Positions 8,533 to 18,275 of a DNA stretch of 64,000 nt are shown here, one piece after another. Location of the stretch: the NCBI GenBank assembly GCA_016213325.1, contig JACRAY010000030.1, positions 1 to 64,000 on the forward strand. The letters are read 5' to 3'. The notes under the pieces were generated by a model. The model did no database searches. It had not been told where the DNA came from and saw only the letters and a program-made list of their open reading frames with translations. This DNA is from Burkholderiales bacterium. Lineage in GTDB: Bacteria > Pseudomonadota > Gammaproteobacteria > Burkholderiales > Burkholderiaceae_C. Position numbers and translations under genes: made by a program. The number at the start of each line of letters is the position of its first letter. The first letter of the stretch is position 1.

Positions 8533-9693
8533 ATGAGCATCGCCAGAACCCCCACCGTCGAAACCAAGCTGCCGGCCGTCGGCACCACCATCTTCACCGT
8601 GATGTCCGCGCTGGCGACCGAAAAGGGCGCGGTCAACCTCGGGCAGGGCTTCCCCGACTTCGATTGCGACCCGGCGCTGGTGCAGGCCGTGACCGACGCG
8701 ATGACCCAGGGGCTCAACCAGTACCCGCCCATGACCGGCGTGCCGGCCCTGCGCGAAGCCGTGGCCGCCAAGATCGAGGCGATGTACGGCCACAAGTACG
8801 ACCCGGCCACCGAGGTCACCATCACGGCCGGGGCCACGCAGGCCATCATCACCGCCATCCTCGCCATCGTGCGGCCGGGTGACGAAGTGATCGTGCTCGA
8901 CCCCTGCTACGACAGCTACGTCCCCAACATCGACCTGGCCGGCGGCAAGGCCGTGCGCGTGCCGCTCACGCCCGGCACCTTCCGCCCCGACTTCGCGAAG
9001 ATTGCGGCGGCGATCACGCCGCGCACGCGCGCCATCATCGTCAACAGCCCGCACAACCCCAGCGCCACGGTGTGGACGCGCGAGGAGATGCTGCAGCTGC
9101 AGGAACTGCTGGCGCCCACCGACGTGTTCGTCATCAGCGACGAGGTGTACGAGCACATGGTGTTCGACGAACGCGGCCACCAGAGCGCGGCGCGCTTTCC
9201 CGGACTGGCTGCACGGTCGTTCATCGTGTCGAGCTTCGGCAAGACCTACCACGTGACCGGCTGGAAGGTGGGTTACGTGGCGGCGCCGGCGCCGCTCACG
9301 GCCGAGTTCCGCAAGGTCCACCAGTTCAACGTGTTCACGGTCAACACGCCGGTGCAGCACGGGCTGGCCGCGTACATGGCTCGGCGCGAACCTTACCTGG
9401 AGCTGCCGGCCTTCTACCAGCGCAAGCGCGACCTGTTCCGCGAAGGGCTCGCGCGCACGCGGTTTCGCCTGCTGCCCAGCGAGGGCAGCTACTTCCAGTG
9501 CGTAGACATTTCCGCCGTGAGCGAGCTGGGCGAGGAAGCCTTCTGCAAGTGGCTCACCCGCGACGTCGGCGTGGCGGCCATTCCGCTGTCGGCGTTCTAC
9601 GAAGGCGGGTTCGACCAGCGCGTCGTGCGCTTCTGCTTCGCGAAGAAGGACGATACGCTGCGCACGGCGCTGGACCGCCTGGCCCGGCTCTGA
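8533..9693 (+). CDS. PLP-dependent methionine aminotransferase (YbdL-like, class I/II)
   Basis: A 386-residue fold-type I aminotransferase. The PLP lysine is Lys237 in SSFGKTYHVTGWKVGY, and NSPHNPSATVW and DEVYEHMVFDE supply the usual cofactor-contact residues. The N-terminus TTIFTVMSALATEKGAVNLGQGFPDF resembles YbdL-type enzymes that use methionine or aromatic donors with 2-oxo acids. It starts two bases after the CysB-like regulator, so sulfur-amino-acid control fits. Kynurenine aminotransferase-like activity is an alternative within the same family. Confidence 0.87.
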   Translation: MSIARTPTVETKLPAVGTTIFTVMSALATEKGAVNLGQGFPDFDCDPALVQAVTDAMTQGLNQYPPMTGVPALREAVAAKIEAMYGHKYDPATEVTITAGATQAIITAILAIVRPGDEVIVLDPCYDSYVPNIDLAGGKAVRVPLTPGTFRPDFAKIAAAITPRTRAIIVNSPHNPSATVWTREEMLQLQELLAPTDVFVISDEVYEHMVFDERGHQSAARFPGLAARSFIVSSFGKTYHVTGWKVGYVAAPAPLTAEFRKVHQFNVFTVNTPVQHGLAAYMARREPYLELPAFYQRKRDLFREGLARTRFRLLPSEGSYFQCVDISAVSELGEEAFCKWLTRDVGVAAIPLSAFYEGGFDQRVVRFCFAKKDDTLRTALDRLARL

Positions 9694-9694
9694 T

Positions 9695-10399
9695 TCAGCA
9701 CTGCACCGAGTTGCGGCAGTACTTGTCCAGCTCGCTCACCACCGCCTGCCCCGTCACGGTGTTGCGCGCTTTCGGCCCGACTTCCAGGCTCAGCTTGGCT
9801 TCGTACTTGCGGAAGAAATCGTTGAACAGCTCGCCGCCCAGCGTGCCGTAGGCCGTGAGCGAATCGGTGCGGGCGTCGTGCTCCAGCAGCACGGCGGCCA
9901 GCGGCTGCTGGGCCGGCCCCGACAGCACCTGCGCGCCCCGCGCCGGGTCGTACTGGCTGTGGTCGGCGCAGCAGTGGATCAGGTTGTCCTGCACGCCCTT
10001 GGAAGCGCGCTTCGTGCGGAAGCTGATGAAGCTCACCTCGCGCGTCGGGTACACGAGCTGGTGCGCACAGATGGCCGAGAACGCCACCACGCTCCTGTTG
10101 GCGCCCACGCCACCGGGCCACGCATAGGCCTCGCGGTCACGCGTGCTCAGCGACTGAGGCGCGGCCGGCTTGCCCAGGTCGATCAGGAACACCGGCGTGG
10201 CTTCGTACGGGTAGTGGAACACGTAGTTGGTGCGGGCCTTCAGGTCCTTGGCGAGCAAGGCCTCGCCGCGCGCGTCGACCAGCAGCACGCGGCTGTACGG
10301 CCTGGGCTTGGCATCGGCCGGCATGGGCGCCACGCCCGACACTGCCGCGATGCACGCAGCGGTGGCCGAACAGGAGCCGATGAAACTGCGCCGATCCAA
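9695..10399 (-). CDS. exported Rieske-type [2Fe-2S] protein with twin-arginine signal
   Basis: Starting from a TTG at 10397-10399 (AAGGA a few bases upstream) the product is 234 residues and opens with a twin-arginine motif, DRRSFIG, followed by a hydrophobic Ala-rich segment. Downstream, CAHQ (C-x-H) and CADH (C-x2-H) are the two halves of a Rieske iron-sulfur ligand set, separated by about 30 residues. It is likely exported folded with its cluster. In-frame upstream codons at 10465 and 10453 would bury the TAT motif behind about 20 residues and have no good ribosome site. Its partner is unknown; the stop is one base from the convergent aminotransferase stop. Confidence 0.75.
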   Translation of the reverse strand: MDRRSFIGSCSATAACIAAVSGVAPMPADAKPRPYSRVLLVDARGEALLAKDLKARTNYVFHYPYEATPVFLIDLGKPAAPQSLSTRDREAYAWPGGVGANRSVVAFSAICAHQLVYPTREVSFISFRTKRASKGVQDNLIHCCADHSQYDPARGAQVLSGPAQQPLAAVLLEHDARTDSLTAYGTLGGELFNDFFRKYEAKLSLEVGPKARNTVTGQAVVSELDKYCRNSVQC

Positions 10400-10497
10400 A
10401 GGTTTCCTTCTTGTCTTTGCAGCCAAGTTAAGCCAAGCACGCGCGCGATGCATTCGGCTTTCCACCGCAACCCAAAGTTGCCGTCCGGCCAGCGGTG

Positions 10498-13400
10498 TCA
10501 GCTATTCAACTGACTCCACACCTTCTCCAGCCGCTTGTTGCTCACCGGTTGGGGCGTCTTCAGTTCCTGTGCGAAGAAGCTCACGCGCAGTTCTTCCAGC
10601 AGCCAGCGGAAGTCTTCCATCCGCTCGTCCACCGCGCCCTTGCGTTCGGCCACCAGCCGCCAGTAGCGCTGCTCCTGCGGCTTCAGTTCCGCCATCCGCG
10701 CCGTGTCGCGCGCCGCGTCGGTGCGCAGCTTGTCCAGCCTGAGCGTGATGGCCTTCAGGTAACGCGGCAGGTGCTGCAGGCGCGGCCAGGCGGTCGCCGA
10801 CAGGAACTTCCTGGGCACCAGGCGCTGCAGCTGCTGGGCGGCGTCGGCCGTCGCCTCGGGGTGGTTCTTCGTGTCCTTGACCTTGCGCGCGGCGGTCGCA
10901 TACTCGGCCAGGATGGTCGCTGCCAGCCGCGCGACTTCGTTGGCGATCAGCGTGAGGCGGCCGCGCCCTTCCTCGACCCGGCGCTGGAACGTAGCCTCGT
11001 CGGCCGGCAGCGGGTCGAGCAGGAAGGCGCGGTCGATCGCCACGTCGATCACCTGCTCGCGCAGCTCTTCCTGCGTACCCAGCGGCATGAAGGCAACCGC
11101 CATCTTCTGCAGGTCGGGGATGTTCTTCTCCAGGTACTTGAGCGCTTCGCGCACCTGCAGCGCGAACAGCCGCCGCAAGCCCGCGCGGTGCTTCGCCGCG
11201 GCCACTTCGGGCTCGTCGAACACCTCGATGCCGACCGACTCGCCATGGTCGATCAAGGCCGGAAAGCCGACGAGGCTGGTGCCGCCCTTGCGCACTTCCA
11301 TGAGCTCGGGCAGTTCGCCGAAGGACCATGTGGTGTAGCGCTGCTCGGCAGGAGCCACGGGCGCTGCACGAGAAGCCGGCGCAGCACGCGCCGGCTCTTC
11401 CACCGCCTTGCCTTTCAGCCCCGCCAACGCCTGGAACGCCCCCCGCGCCTGCGCCCCCAGCTCCGCTTTCAACGCACCCAGGTTGCGCCCCATCCCCAGC
11501 TGCCGCCCATGCTCGTCGACCACCCGGAAGTTCATGAACAGGTGCGCCGGCACCATGTCCAGCTTGAAGTCCGCGCGCTTCACGTCGAGACTCGTCGCGT
11601 CGCGCACGCGCTTCAGCAGTGCATCGGTGAGCGAGCCGTTCGCCCAGTTGTCGTCGCGGCACAGCTCTTCGGCCAGCCGCGCAGCCGATTCGGGCAAGGG
11701 CACGAAGCGCGAGCGGGGCTTCTGCGGCAGGCTCTTCAGCAGCGCCTGCACCTTGTCCTTCAGCATGCCGGGCACCAGCCATTCGGCGCGCTCTTCGCTC
11801 ACCTGGTTCAGCACGAAGAGCGGCACCGTCACGGTCACGCCGTCGCGCGGGTCACCCGGCTCGTGCAGGTACACGGCCGCGCAATCGACGCCTCCCATGC
11901 GCACGAACTTCGGGAAGGCGTCGGTCGTGATACCTGCAGCCTCGTGCCGCATCAGCTCGTCGCGAGACAGCTTCAGCAGGTTCGGGTGGCCACGGCTGGC
12001 CTCGCGGTACCAGCGATCGAAAGTCACGCCGTTGTAGACGTCCTTTGGCACCTGCTGGTCGTAGAAGGCGAAGATCAGTTCCTCGTCCACCAGCACGTCC
12101 TGCCGGCGCGACTTGTGCTCCAGCTCCTCGACCTGCTTCACCAGCTTGAGGTTGGCCGCCAGGAAGGGCAGCTTCGTCTCCCACTGCCCCGCCACCAGCC
12201 CTTCGCGCAGGAAGATTTCGCGCGCGCCGTGCAGGTCGGCCCGCGCGAACGGCACGCGCCGGCCGCTGTAGATCACCAGCCCGTACAGCGTGGCGCGCTC
12301 CAGCGCCATCACGTCGGCCGCCTTCTTCTCCCAGTGCGGGTCCAGCAGTTGCTTCTTCAGCAGGTGCCCGGCCACCTGCTCGATCCACTGCGGCTCGATG
12401 TTGGCGATGCCGCGGCCGTACAGCCGCGTGGTCTCCACCAGTTCGGCGCTGACGATCCAGCGGCCGGGGCGCTTCTTCAGGTGGGCGCCGGGATGCGGGA
12501 AGAACTTGATGCCGCGCGCGCCGAGGTAGCCATCTTCTTCTTCGAGCTTGAAGCCGATGTTGCCCAGCAGCCCTGCCAGCATCGACTTGTGCAAGTCCTC
12601 GTAGCCGGCCGGCTGGTCGTTGAGCCGCCATTTGTGCTCGGCCACCACCGTGTGCAGCTGCGTGTGGATGTCGCGCCATTCGCGCAGCCGCCGCACGTTG
12701 ATGAAGTTCTGGCGCAGCAGCTGCTCGTACTGCCGGTTGGAGAGCTTATGGTCCTTGCCGTGCCCGCCCCTTGCCTCCTCGATCCACTGCCACAGCCTCA
12801 CATAACCCGAGAACTCGCTCTTCTCGTCGTCGAACTTCGCATGCTGCTGGTCGGCCTGCGCCTGCGCCTCCATCGGCCGGTCGCGCACGTCCTGCACCGA
12901 TAGCGCCGCCGCGATCACCAGCACCTCCGACAAGGCCTTGCGGTCGCGCGCCTCCAGGATCATGCGGCCCACGCGCGGGTCCAGCGGCAGCCGGGCCAGC
13001 TCGTGCCCCATGGGCGTGAGCTCGTTCGCGTCGTCCACCGCGCCCAGTTCGTTGAGCAGCTGGTAGCCGTCGGCGATGGCGCGCCGCGACGGCGGGTCGA
13101 TGAAGGGGAAGTCTTCCACCACGCCCAGGTGCAGCGACTTCATGCGCAGGATCACGCCGGCCAGCGACGACCGCAGGATCTCCGGGTCGGTGAAGCGCGG
13201 GCGCGACGCGAAGTCCTTCTCGTCGTACAGGCGGATGCAGATGCCATTGGCCACGCGCCCGCAGCGGCCCGCTCGCTGGTTGGCCGCCGCCTGGCTCACC
13301 GGCTCGACCAGCAGCTGCTCCACCTTGCTCCTGAAACTGTAGCGCTTGACCCTTGCCGTGCCGGCGTCGATGACGTACCGGATGCCCGGCACGGTAAGCG

Positions 13401-14307
13401 AGGTTTCGGCCACGTTGGTCGCCAGCACGATGCGCCGGCCGCCGTGGTCGTCGAACACGCGGTCCTGCTCGGCCTGCGACAGCCGCGCGAAGAGCGGCAG
13501 CACTTCGGCGTTGCGCGTCAGCGGGTCGTGCGCCAGGTGCTTGCGCAGGTGGTCGGCCGCCTCGCGAATCTCACGCTCTCCCGGCAGGAACACCAGGATG
13601 TCGCCGGGGGCGTTGCCGCGCCACAGTTCATCCACCGCATCGGCAATGGCCTCATCCAGCCCGTAGTCGCGCGCTTCCTCGAACGGGTGCCAGCGCTGCT
13701 CCACCGGGTACATGCGCCCCGACACGTAGATCACCGGCGCCGGCCCCTTGGCCGAAGCAAAGTGCTGCGCAAAGCGCTCGGCATCTATCGTGGCCGAAGT
13801 GACGATCACCTTCAGGTCGGGACGCCGCGGCAGCAGCTGGCGCAGGTAGCCCAGCAGGAAGTCGATGTTCAGGCTGCGTTCGTGCGCCTCGTCGATGATG
13901 ATCGTGTCGTAGGCCTGCAGCAGCGGGTCGGACTGCGTTTCGGCCAGCAGGATGCCGTCGGTCATCAGCTTGACCGATGCGCCCTTGGACAGCCGGTCGG
14001 TGAAGCGGACCTTGAAGCCCACCACTTCGCCCAGCGGCGTGTGCAGCTCCTGCGCGATGCGCTTGGCCACGCTCGATGCCGCGATGCGGCGCGGCTGCGT
14101 GTGGCCGATCATCCGGCCGCGACCGGGCGGCGCGCCGAGCCGCCCCCGTCCCATCGCCAGCGCGATCTTGGGCAACTGCGTGGTCTTGCCCGAGCCGGTC
14201 TCGCCGCAGACGATCACCACCTGGTGCGCGGCGATCGCCGCTGCGATCTCTTCGCGCTTGCCCGATACCGGCAGCGACTCGGGAAAAGTGATGTTCAGGG
14301 ACGGCAC
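10498..14307 (-). CDS. hrpA: ATP-dependent RNA helicase HrpA
   Basis: About 1269 residues, the size of HrpA. Walker A GETGSGKTT is at residues 35-43, DEAH box in IIIDEAHERSLN, motif III SATIDAERF, and motif VI QRAGRCGR; a long C-terminal HrpA-specific region follows, including an OB-fold area. It is a DEAH-box RNA helicase implicated in mRNA processing and ribosome rescue. I prefer the GTG at 14305-14307 before PSLNITFPESLPVSGK; TTG two codons upstream is possible. A GATAAT hexamer (14323-14328) sits about 15 bases before this start, so the leader would be very short. Confidence 0.93.
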   Translation of the reverse strand: MPSLNITFPESLPVSGKREEIAAAIAAHQVVIVCGETGSGKTTQLPKIALAMGRGRLGAPPGRGRMIGHTQPRRIAASSVAKRIAQELHTPLGEVVGFKVRFTDRLSKGASVKLMTDGILLAETQSDPLLQAYDTIIIDEAHERSLNIDFLLGYLRQLLPRRPDLKVIVTSATIDAERFAQHFASAKGPAPVIYVSGRMYPVEQRWHPFEEARDYGLDEAIADAVDELWRGNAPGDILVFLPGEREIREAADHLRKHLAHDPLTRNAEVLPLFARLSQAEQDRVFDDHGGRRIVLATNVAETSLTVPGIRYVIDAGTARVKRYSFRSKVEQLLVEPVSQAAANQRAGRCGRVANGICIRLYDEKDFASRPRFTDPEILRSSLAGVILRMKSLHLGVVEDFPFIDPPSRRAIADGYQLLNELGAVDDANELTPMGHELARLPLDPRVGRMILEARDRKALSEVLVIAAALSVQDVRDRPMEAQAQADQQHAKFDDEKSEFSGYVRLWQWIEEARGGHGKDHKLSNRQYEQLLRQNFINVRRLREWRDIHTQLHTVVAEHKWRLNDQPAGYEDLHKSMLAGLLGNIGFKLEEEDGYLGARGIKFFPHPGAHLKKRPGRWIVSAELVETTRLYGRGIANIEPQWIEQVAGHLLKKQLLDPHWEKKAADVMALERATLYGLVIYSGRRVPFARADLHGAREIFLREGLVAGQWETKLPFLAANLKLVKQVEELEHKSRRQDVLVDEELIFAFYDQQVPKDVYNGVTFDRWYREASRGHPNLLKLSRDELMRHEAAGITTDAFPKFVRMGGVDCAAVYLHEPGDPRDGVTVTVPLFVLNQVSEERAEWLVPGMLKDKVQALLKSLPQKPRSRFVPLPESAARLAEELCRDDNWANGSLTDALLKRVRDATSLDVKRADFKLDMVPAHLFMNFRVVDEHGRQLGMGRNLGALKAELGAQARGAFQALAGLKGKAVEEPARAAPASRAAPVAPAEQRYTTWSFGELPELMEVRKGGTSLVGFPALIDHGESVGIEVFDEPEVAAAKHRAGLRRLFALQVREALKYLEKNIPDLQKMAVAFMPLGTQEELREQVIDVAIDRAFLLDPLPADEATFQRRVEEGRGRLTLIANEVARLAATILAEYATAARKVKDTKNHPEATADAAQQLQRLVPRKFLSATAWPRLQHLPRYLKAITLRLDKLRTDAARDTARMAELKPQEQRYWRLVAERKGAVDERMEDFRWLLEELRVSFFAQELKTPQPVSNKRLEKVWSQLNS

Positions 14308-14322
14308 GACCAAAAGGCCGCC

Positions 14323-14328
14323 ATTATC
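14323..14328 (-). promoter_or_regulatory. -10-like hexamer close to the hrpA start
   Basis: GATAAT on the minus strand matches the sigma-70 -10 consensus at five of six positions and ends 15 bases before the proposed GTG. No convincing -35 is present. It would produce a transcript with about 10 leader bases. Confidence 0.35.
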
Positions 14329-14338
14329 CCGCCTTGCG

Positions 14339-15553
14339 TCACGCGGCTGGGTCGGCGACCGGCGCCGGTGCCGCGGCGGCAACGCGCTCGTCCCTGGCCA
14401 CCAGCCGCTCGGGATTCGCCCATGCGCTGCGCGACATGGCACGCGCCGCACCCACGGCCTGCGACGGGCGGGCCTGGGTGGTGGTGGCCAGCACGCCGAT
14501 GCCCACGTCGGCCACCCAGGACGTGCGGTGTCCGTCGAGCGATTCGCTGCTGGTGCCCAGCTCGACCGGCCGCGCCAGCCGGTCGCGCAACTGCCGGGCC
14601 AGCTGCACCAGTCCAGCGAAGTCGCGCACGTCGCCCAACAACAGCAGGAAGCCGTCTTCCGAGAGCCGGCCCATTTCCACGTGGGCCGGTGCCGAGCGGC
14701 GCAAGCGGCTGGCGCAGACGAACAGGGCGTGGTTGGACGCGGCCCGGCCGTGCAGCTTCTCCAGCGAGTACAGGTTGGCGACGCTCACCACGATGACGCC
14801 GACGGTCCGATTGCCCAGGTCGCGCCGGCGGAACGTCAGGCCCACGAGGTGCCCGGTCTCGCTGTGCGAACGCATCCGCGTCACAGGGTCGTAGGCCGGG
14901 CCATGGGCCATCACTTCGGACAGCTCCAGCAGGTACGAGTAGCGCGACCAGAGCGCCGCGGCCATCGCTGCCAGGTACCAGATGCCGGAGAGCGCCGCGC
15001 CGGCATGTACCAGCCAATGCACGGAGTCGTCCAGCGCGATCCAGGTCAGCCCCGCCACGGCGCACAGCATGAAGAACACGCCCGAGACCGAGGCCCAGGC
15101 CAGCCGGTCGCCGCGCATCGCGCTGCGCACGGCGGCGACGAGCATCGCCACGCCGATGGCGATGGCGGCAGCCGAACCAAGCAGGAGCGATTGCCACGGG
15201 TCGAGCAGCCAGCTGGCCACAAGCACGGCGCCGCCCGTGCCGAGCAGGATGGTCATCGCCCGTTGCCGCGCAGCGGGCTGGCGCAGCTCGCCCAGCAGCG
15301 ACAGCAGCATCAGCGCCAGGGTCACGGCCGCCCCCATCGCGATGTGCGTCAGCAGCCGCGGCTGGGCAGCAGCCCTGTCGAGCGGGAACCAGCCGAGGTA
15401 GGCCACCACGAACAGCGCCGACACCACGGCCGACAGCGCCGAGGTCAATGCCACTCGCTGCAGCGAGCGCGCGAATGCGATCAGCGAGGCCGCGAACATC
15501 AACCCCACCGTGCCGAAGAAGGCGCCCCAGAAGCCGGCGGCCAGCGGATCCAT
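14339..15553 (-). CDS. membrane protein with degenerate GGDEF domain (copy 1)
   Basis: A 404-residue protein with about six hydrophobic segments in the first 190 residues followed by a GGDEF-like domain introduced by YDPVTRMRSHSE. The catalytic GGDEF loop is replaced by LSEDG, so diguanylate cyclase activity is unlikely; a binding or regulatory role is more plausible. It is closely related to the gene just upstream (same topology and shared VANLYSLE, LHGRAA and NHALFVCASRL segments), so the two are a tandem duplication. The start at ATG-GAT-CCG gives an N-terminus aligned with its paralog. It lies 31 bases upstream of hrpA. Confidence 0.8.
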   Translation of the reverse strand: MDPLAAGFWGAFFGTVGLMFAASLIAFARSLQRVALTSALSAVVSALFVVAYLGWFPLDRAAAQPRLLTHIAMGAAVTLALMLLSLLGELRQPAARQRAMTILLGTGGAVLVASWLLDPWQSLLLGSAAAIAIGVAMLVAAVRSAMRGDRLAWASVSGVFFMLCAVAGLTWIALDDSVHWLVHAGAALSGIWYLAAMAAALWSRYSYLLELSEVMAHGPAYDPVTRMRSHSETGHLVGLTFRRRDLGNRTVGVIVVSVANLYSLEKLHGRAASNHALFVCASRLRRSAPAHVEMGRLSEDGFLLLLGDVRDFAGLVQLARQLRDRLARPVELGTSSESLDGHRTSWVADVGIGVLATTTQARPSQAVGAARAMSRSAWANPERLVARDERVAAAAPAPVADPAA

Positions 15554-15582
15554 GGGGCCGACGGTACGCTTTTCTGCCGTGC

Positions 15583-16833
15583 TCAGCCAGTGGTCGTGGC
15601 CGGCGACTCCTGGGCCGCTTCGCCGGACGGCAGTTCCACGATCTTGCCGGCGCCGGGGTCGTAGCCCGCCAGCCGGCTCGGGTAGGCCCACGCCGCCTTG
15701 CCCATGGAACGGGCGGTCGCGAGCGCCTGCGACGGCGGCATGCCGGGCGGCGCGACGAGCACGGCCACGCCCACTTCAGCGGTCCAGCGCGTGCGGCCTT
15801 CGTCCAGGTTGTCCAGCTCGCGGCGGGTGCTCAGCACCACCGGGCGGCTCAGGCGCTCGTGCACCTGGCGCGCGATGCGGTGCAGCCGCCGGTCGTCCTG
15901 CGCATGGCGCAGCAGCAGCAGGAAGCTGTCGTCGCCCAGCCGGCCCATCTCCACGTCCTTGGGCACGGCACGCCCCAGGCGGCTGGCGCAGACGAACAGC
16001 GCGTGGTTGCAGGCCGCCCGCCCGTGCAGGTTCTCCAGCGAGTAGAGGTTGGCGACGGTCACCACCAGCACGCCGACCGAGCGGGTGTCGCCCGGCGCGC
16101 GATAGAACACCGAACCTATCAGGTGGCTGGTTTCGCTGTGCGAGCGCAGCCGCGTGACGGGGTCGTAGGACGGGCCGTGGGCCAGCACCTCCGACAGTTC
16201 CAGCAGGTAGGAGTAGCGCGACCACAGCGCCGACGCCATGACCGCCAGGTAACCCGTGGCCGCCACGGCGCAGATCGCATGGGCCCACCAGGGCGAGTGC
16301 GCGGGGTCCGCTGCGATCCACGTGAGGCCGCCCACGGCAATGAGCACCAGGCCCACGCCCACCACCGCGGACAGCGACTCGCGTTCGCGCCGCACCAGCG
16401 CCCTGATCGCAAACCCGAACAGGCCGAACCCGAGCAGGTAGGCCAGCAGCGTTGCCAGTGCCAGCGCGGCGCCCGGTGGCAGGAACCACCCCGCCCCCAG
16501 CACCACCACGCCGGGTGTGACCAGCAGCGCCATCGCGCGCCGCGCAGTGGCGGGATGCCGCAGCACGCCGCGCATCGACAGCATCATCAGCCCCAGCACC
16601 ACGGCCGTGCCCACCACCACGTGTGCCAGCAGCCGGTCCTGCCCTTCACCGACCGGCAGCACCCAGCCGAGGTAGGCCGCCACGCAGAAAGCCGCCACCG
16701 CCGCGGACATGGCGGCCAGCAGCGCCACGCGCTGCCGCGACCGCAGCCAGGCGGCCACCGATGCTGCCAGCATCAGGACGGCGCTCCCGAAGAACGCTCC
16801 CCAGAAACCGGCGGCCAGCAGCGGGTCTTCCAT
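15583..16833 (-). CDS. membrane protein with degenerate GGDEF domain (copy 2)
   Basis: A 416-residue paralog of the preceding entry, starting MEDPLLAAGFWGAFFGS, again with about six membrane segments then a GGDEF-like domain. Here the signature is LGDDS, also missing the catalytic glycines, so cyclase activity is not expected. The 29-base gap to its paralog and matching ends show unequal duplication of a single ancestor. It is divergent from argA with about 86 bases between starts. The ligand and role are unknown; both could form a heteromeric c-di-GMP or protein sensor. Confidence 0.8.
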   Translation of the reverse strand: MEDPLLAAGFWGAFFGSAVLMLAASVAAWLRSRQRVALLAAMSAAVAAFCVAAYLGWVLPVGEGQDRLLAHVVVGTAVVLGLMMLSMRGVLRHPATARRAMALLVTPGVVVLGAGWFLPPGAALALATLLAYLLGFGLFGFAIRALVRRERESLSAVVGVGLVLIAVGGLTWIAADPAHSPWWAHAICAVAATGYLAVMASALWSRYSYLLELSEVLAHGPSYDPVTRLRSHSETSHLIGSVFYRAPGDTRSVGVLVVTVANLYSLENLHGRAACNHALFVCASRLGRAVPKDVEMGRLGDDSFLLLLRHAQDDRRLHRIARQVHERLSRPVVLSTRRELDNLDEGRTRWTAEVGVAVLVAPPGMPPSQALATARSMGKAAWAYPSRLAGYDPGAGKIVELPSGEAAQESPATTTG

Positions 16834-16919
16834 GCCGCCACGATAGCGGCAAACCGCCCGGGGCTTCCAGAGTGTTTCCCTTACACTTTCGCCAGCTGGA
16901 AGGAGCCCCCGCGCCAACG

Positions 16920-18266
16920 ATGTCCGCCGTCTTCAACTTCACCTTCGTGCCCTGGTTCCGGTCCGTGGCGCCTTACATCCACATGCACCGGGGCAAGACC
17001 TTCGTGGTGGGCATGGCGGGCGAAGCGATCGCGGCCGGCAAGCTCAAGCACATCGCGCAGGACCTGGCGCTGATCCAGAGCATGGGCGTGCGCATCGTGC
17101 TGGTGCACGGCTTCCGGCCGCAGGTCAACGAGCAGCTGCGCGCCAAGGGCCACGAGGCCAAGTATTCGCACGGCATGCGCATCACTGACGGCGTGGCGCT
17201 CGACAGCGCGCAGGAGGCCGCCGGGCAGCTGCGCTTCGAGATCGAGGCCGCCTTCAGCCAGGGCCTGCCCAACACGCCGATGGCGGGCTCCACGGTGCGC
17301 GTCATTTCCGGCAATTTCATCACCGCACGCCCGGTCGGCATCCTCGACGGCGTGGACTTCGAGCACTCGGGGCTGGTGCGCAAGGTCGACGTGGCGGGCA
17401 TCACGCGCACGCTGGACGCCGGCGCGATGGTTCTGCTGTCGCCCTTCGGCTATTCGCCGACCGGCGAAGCCTTCAACCTCACGATGGAAGAGGTCGCCAC
17501 CAGCGTGGCCATCGCCCTGCAGGCCGACAAGCTGATCTTCCTGAGCGAAATTGCCGGCATCCGCACCAAGCCGCTGGAGCCCGAGGGCGACGACAACCCG
17601 ATCGACACCGAACTGCCGCTGGCCGCCGCCGAGCAGTTGCTGGCCAGCCTGCCGTCGGCCCAGCAGCCGAGCGATACCGCGTTTTACCTGCAGCACTGCG
17701 TGAAGGCGTGCAAGGGCGGCGTGGAACGCAGCCACATCATCCCCTTTGCCACCGACGGCGCCATCCTGCTCGAGATCTACGTGCACGACGGCATCGGCAC
17801 GATGGTGATCGACGAGAAGCTGGAGGAACTGCGCGAGGCCACCGCCGACGACGTGGGCGGCATCCTGCGGCTGATCGAGCCGTTCGAGCGCGACGGCACG
17901 CTGGTCAAGCGTGACCGCACCGAGATCGAACGCGACATCGCCAACTACACGATCATCGAGCACGACGGCGTGATCTTCGCGTGCGCGGCGCTCTACCCCT
18001 ACCCGGAAGGCAAGACCGGTGAAATGGCGGCCCTCACGGTTTCGCCGCACAGCCAGGGCCAGGGCGACGGCGAGAAGGTGCTGCGCCGCATCGAGCAGCG
18101 CGCCCGCGCCATGGGGCTCGACAGCATCTTCGTGCTGACGACGCGCACCATGCACTGGTTCCTGAAGCGCGGCTTCGTGCAGGCCGACCCCGACTGGCTG
18201 CCCGAGGCGCGCAAGCGCAAGTACAACTGGGACCGGCGCAGCATGGTCTTCGTCAAACGCCTGTAG
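16920..18266 (+). CDS. argA: N-acetylglutamate synthase (classical ArgA)
   Basis: A 448-residue two-domain enzyme: an amino-acid-kinase fold (residues about 20-290, HRGKTFVVGMAGEAI...) and a C-terminal GNAT acetyltransferase (about 300-448, with the acetyl-CoA loop SPHSQGQGDGEKVL). It acetylates glutamate in the first step of arginine synthesis and is normally inhibited by arginine through the kinase-like domain. A GGAAGGAG site lies 14-21 bases before the ATG and a TACACT -10-like hexamer is at 16882-16887. The AMP-ligase gene follows after nine bases. Confidence 0.94.
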   Translation: MSAVFNFTFVPWFRSVAPYIHMHRGKTFVVGMAGEAIAAGKLKHIAQDLALIQSMGVRIVLVHGFRPQVNEQLRAKGHEAKYSHGMRITDGVALDSAQEAAGQLRFEIEAAFSQGLPNTPMAGSTVRVISGNFITARPVGILDGVDFEHSGLVRKVDVAGITRTLDAGAMVLLSPFGYSPTGEAFNLTMEEVATSVAIALQADKLIFLSEIAGIRTKPLEPEGDDNPIDTELPLAAAEQLLASLPSAQQPSDTAFYLQHCVKACKGGVERSHIIPFATDGAILLEIYVHDGIGTMVIDEKLEELREATADDVGGILRLIEPFERDGTLVKRDRTEIERDIANYTIIEHDGVIFACAALYPYPEGKTGEMAALTVSPHSQGQGDGEKVLRRIEQRARAMGLDSIFVLTTRTMHWFLKRGFVQADPDWLPEARKRKYNWDRRSMVFVKRL

Positions 18267-18275
18267 GATGGCCGC

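Noticed and set aside
10495..12903. An 802-codon plus-strand open frame opposite hrpA
   Set aside because: Shadow frame; the helicase on the other strand is unmistakable and the product has no recognisable sequence.
14339..16833. Active diguanylate cyclases
   Set aside because: Neither copy has a GGDEF/GGEEF signature; catalysis is not supported.
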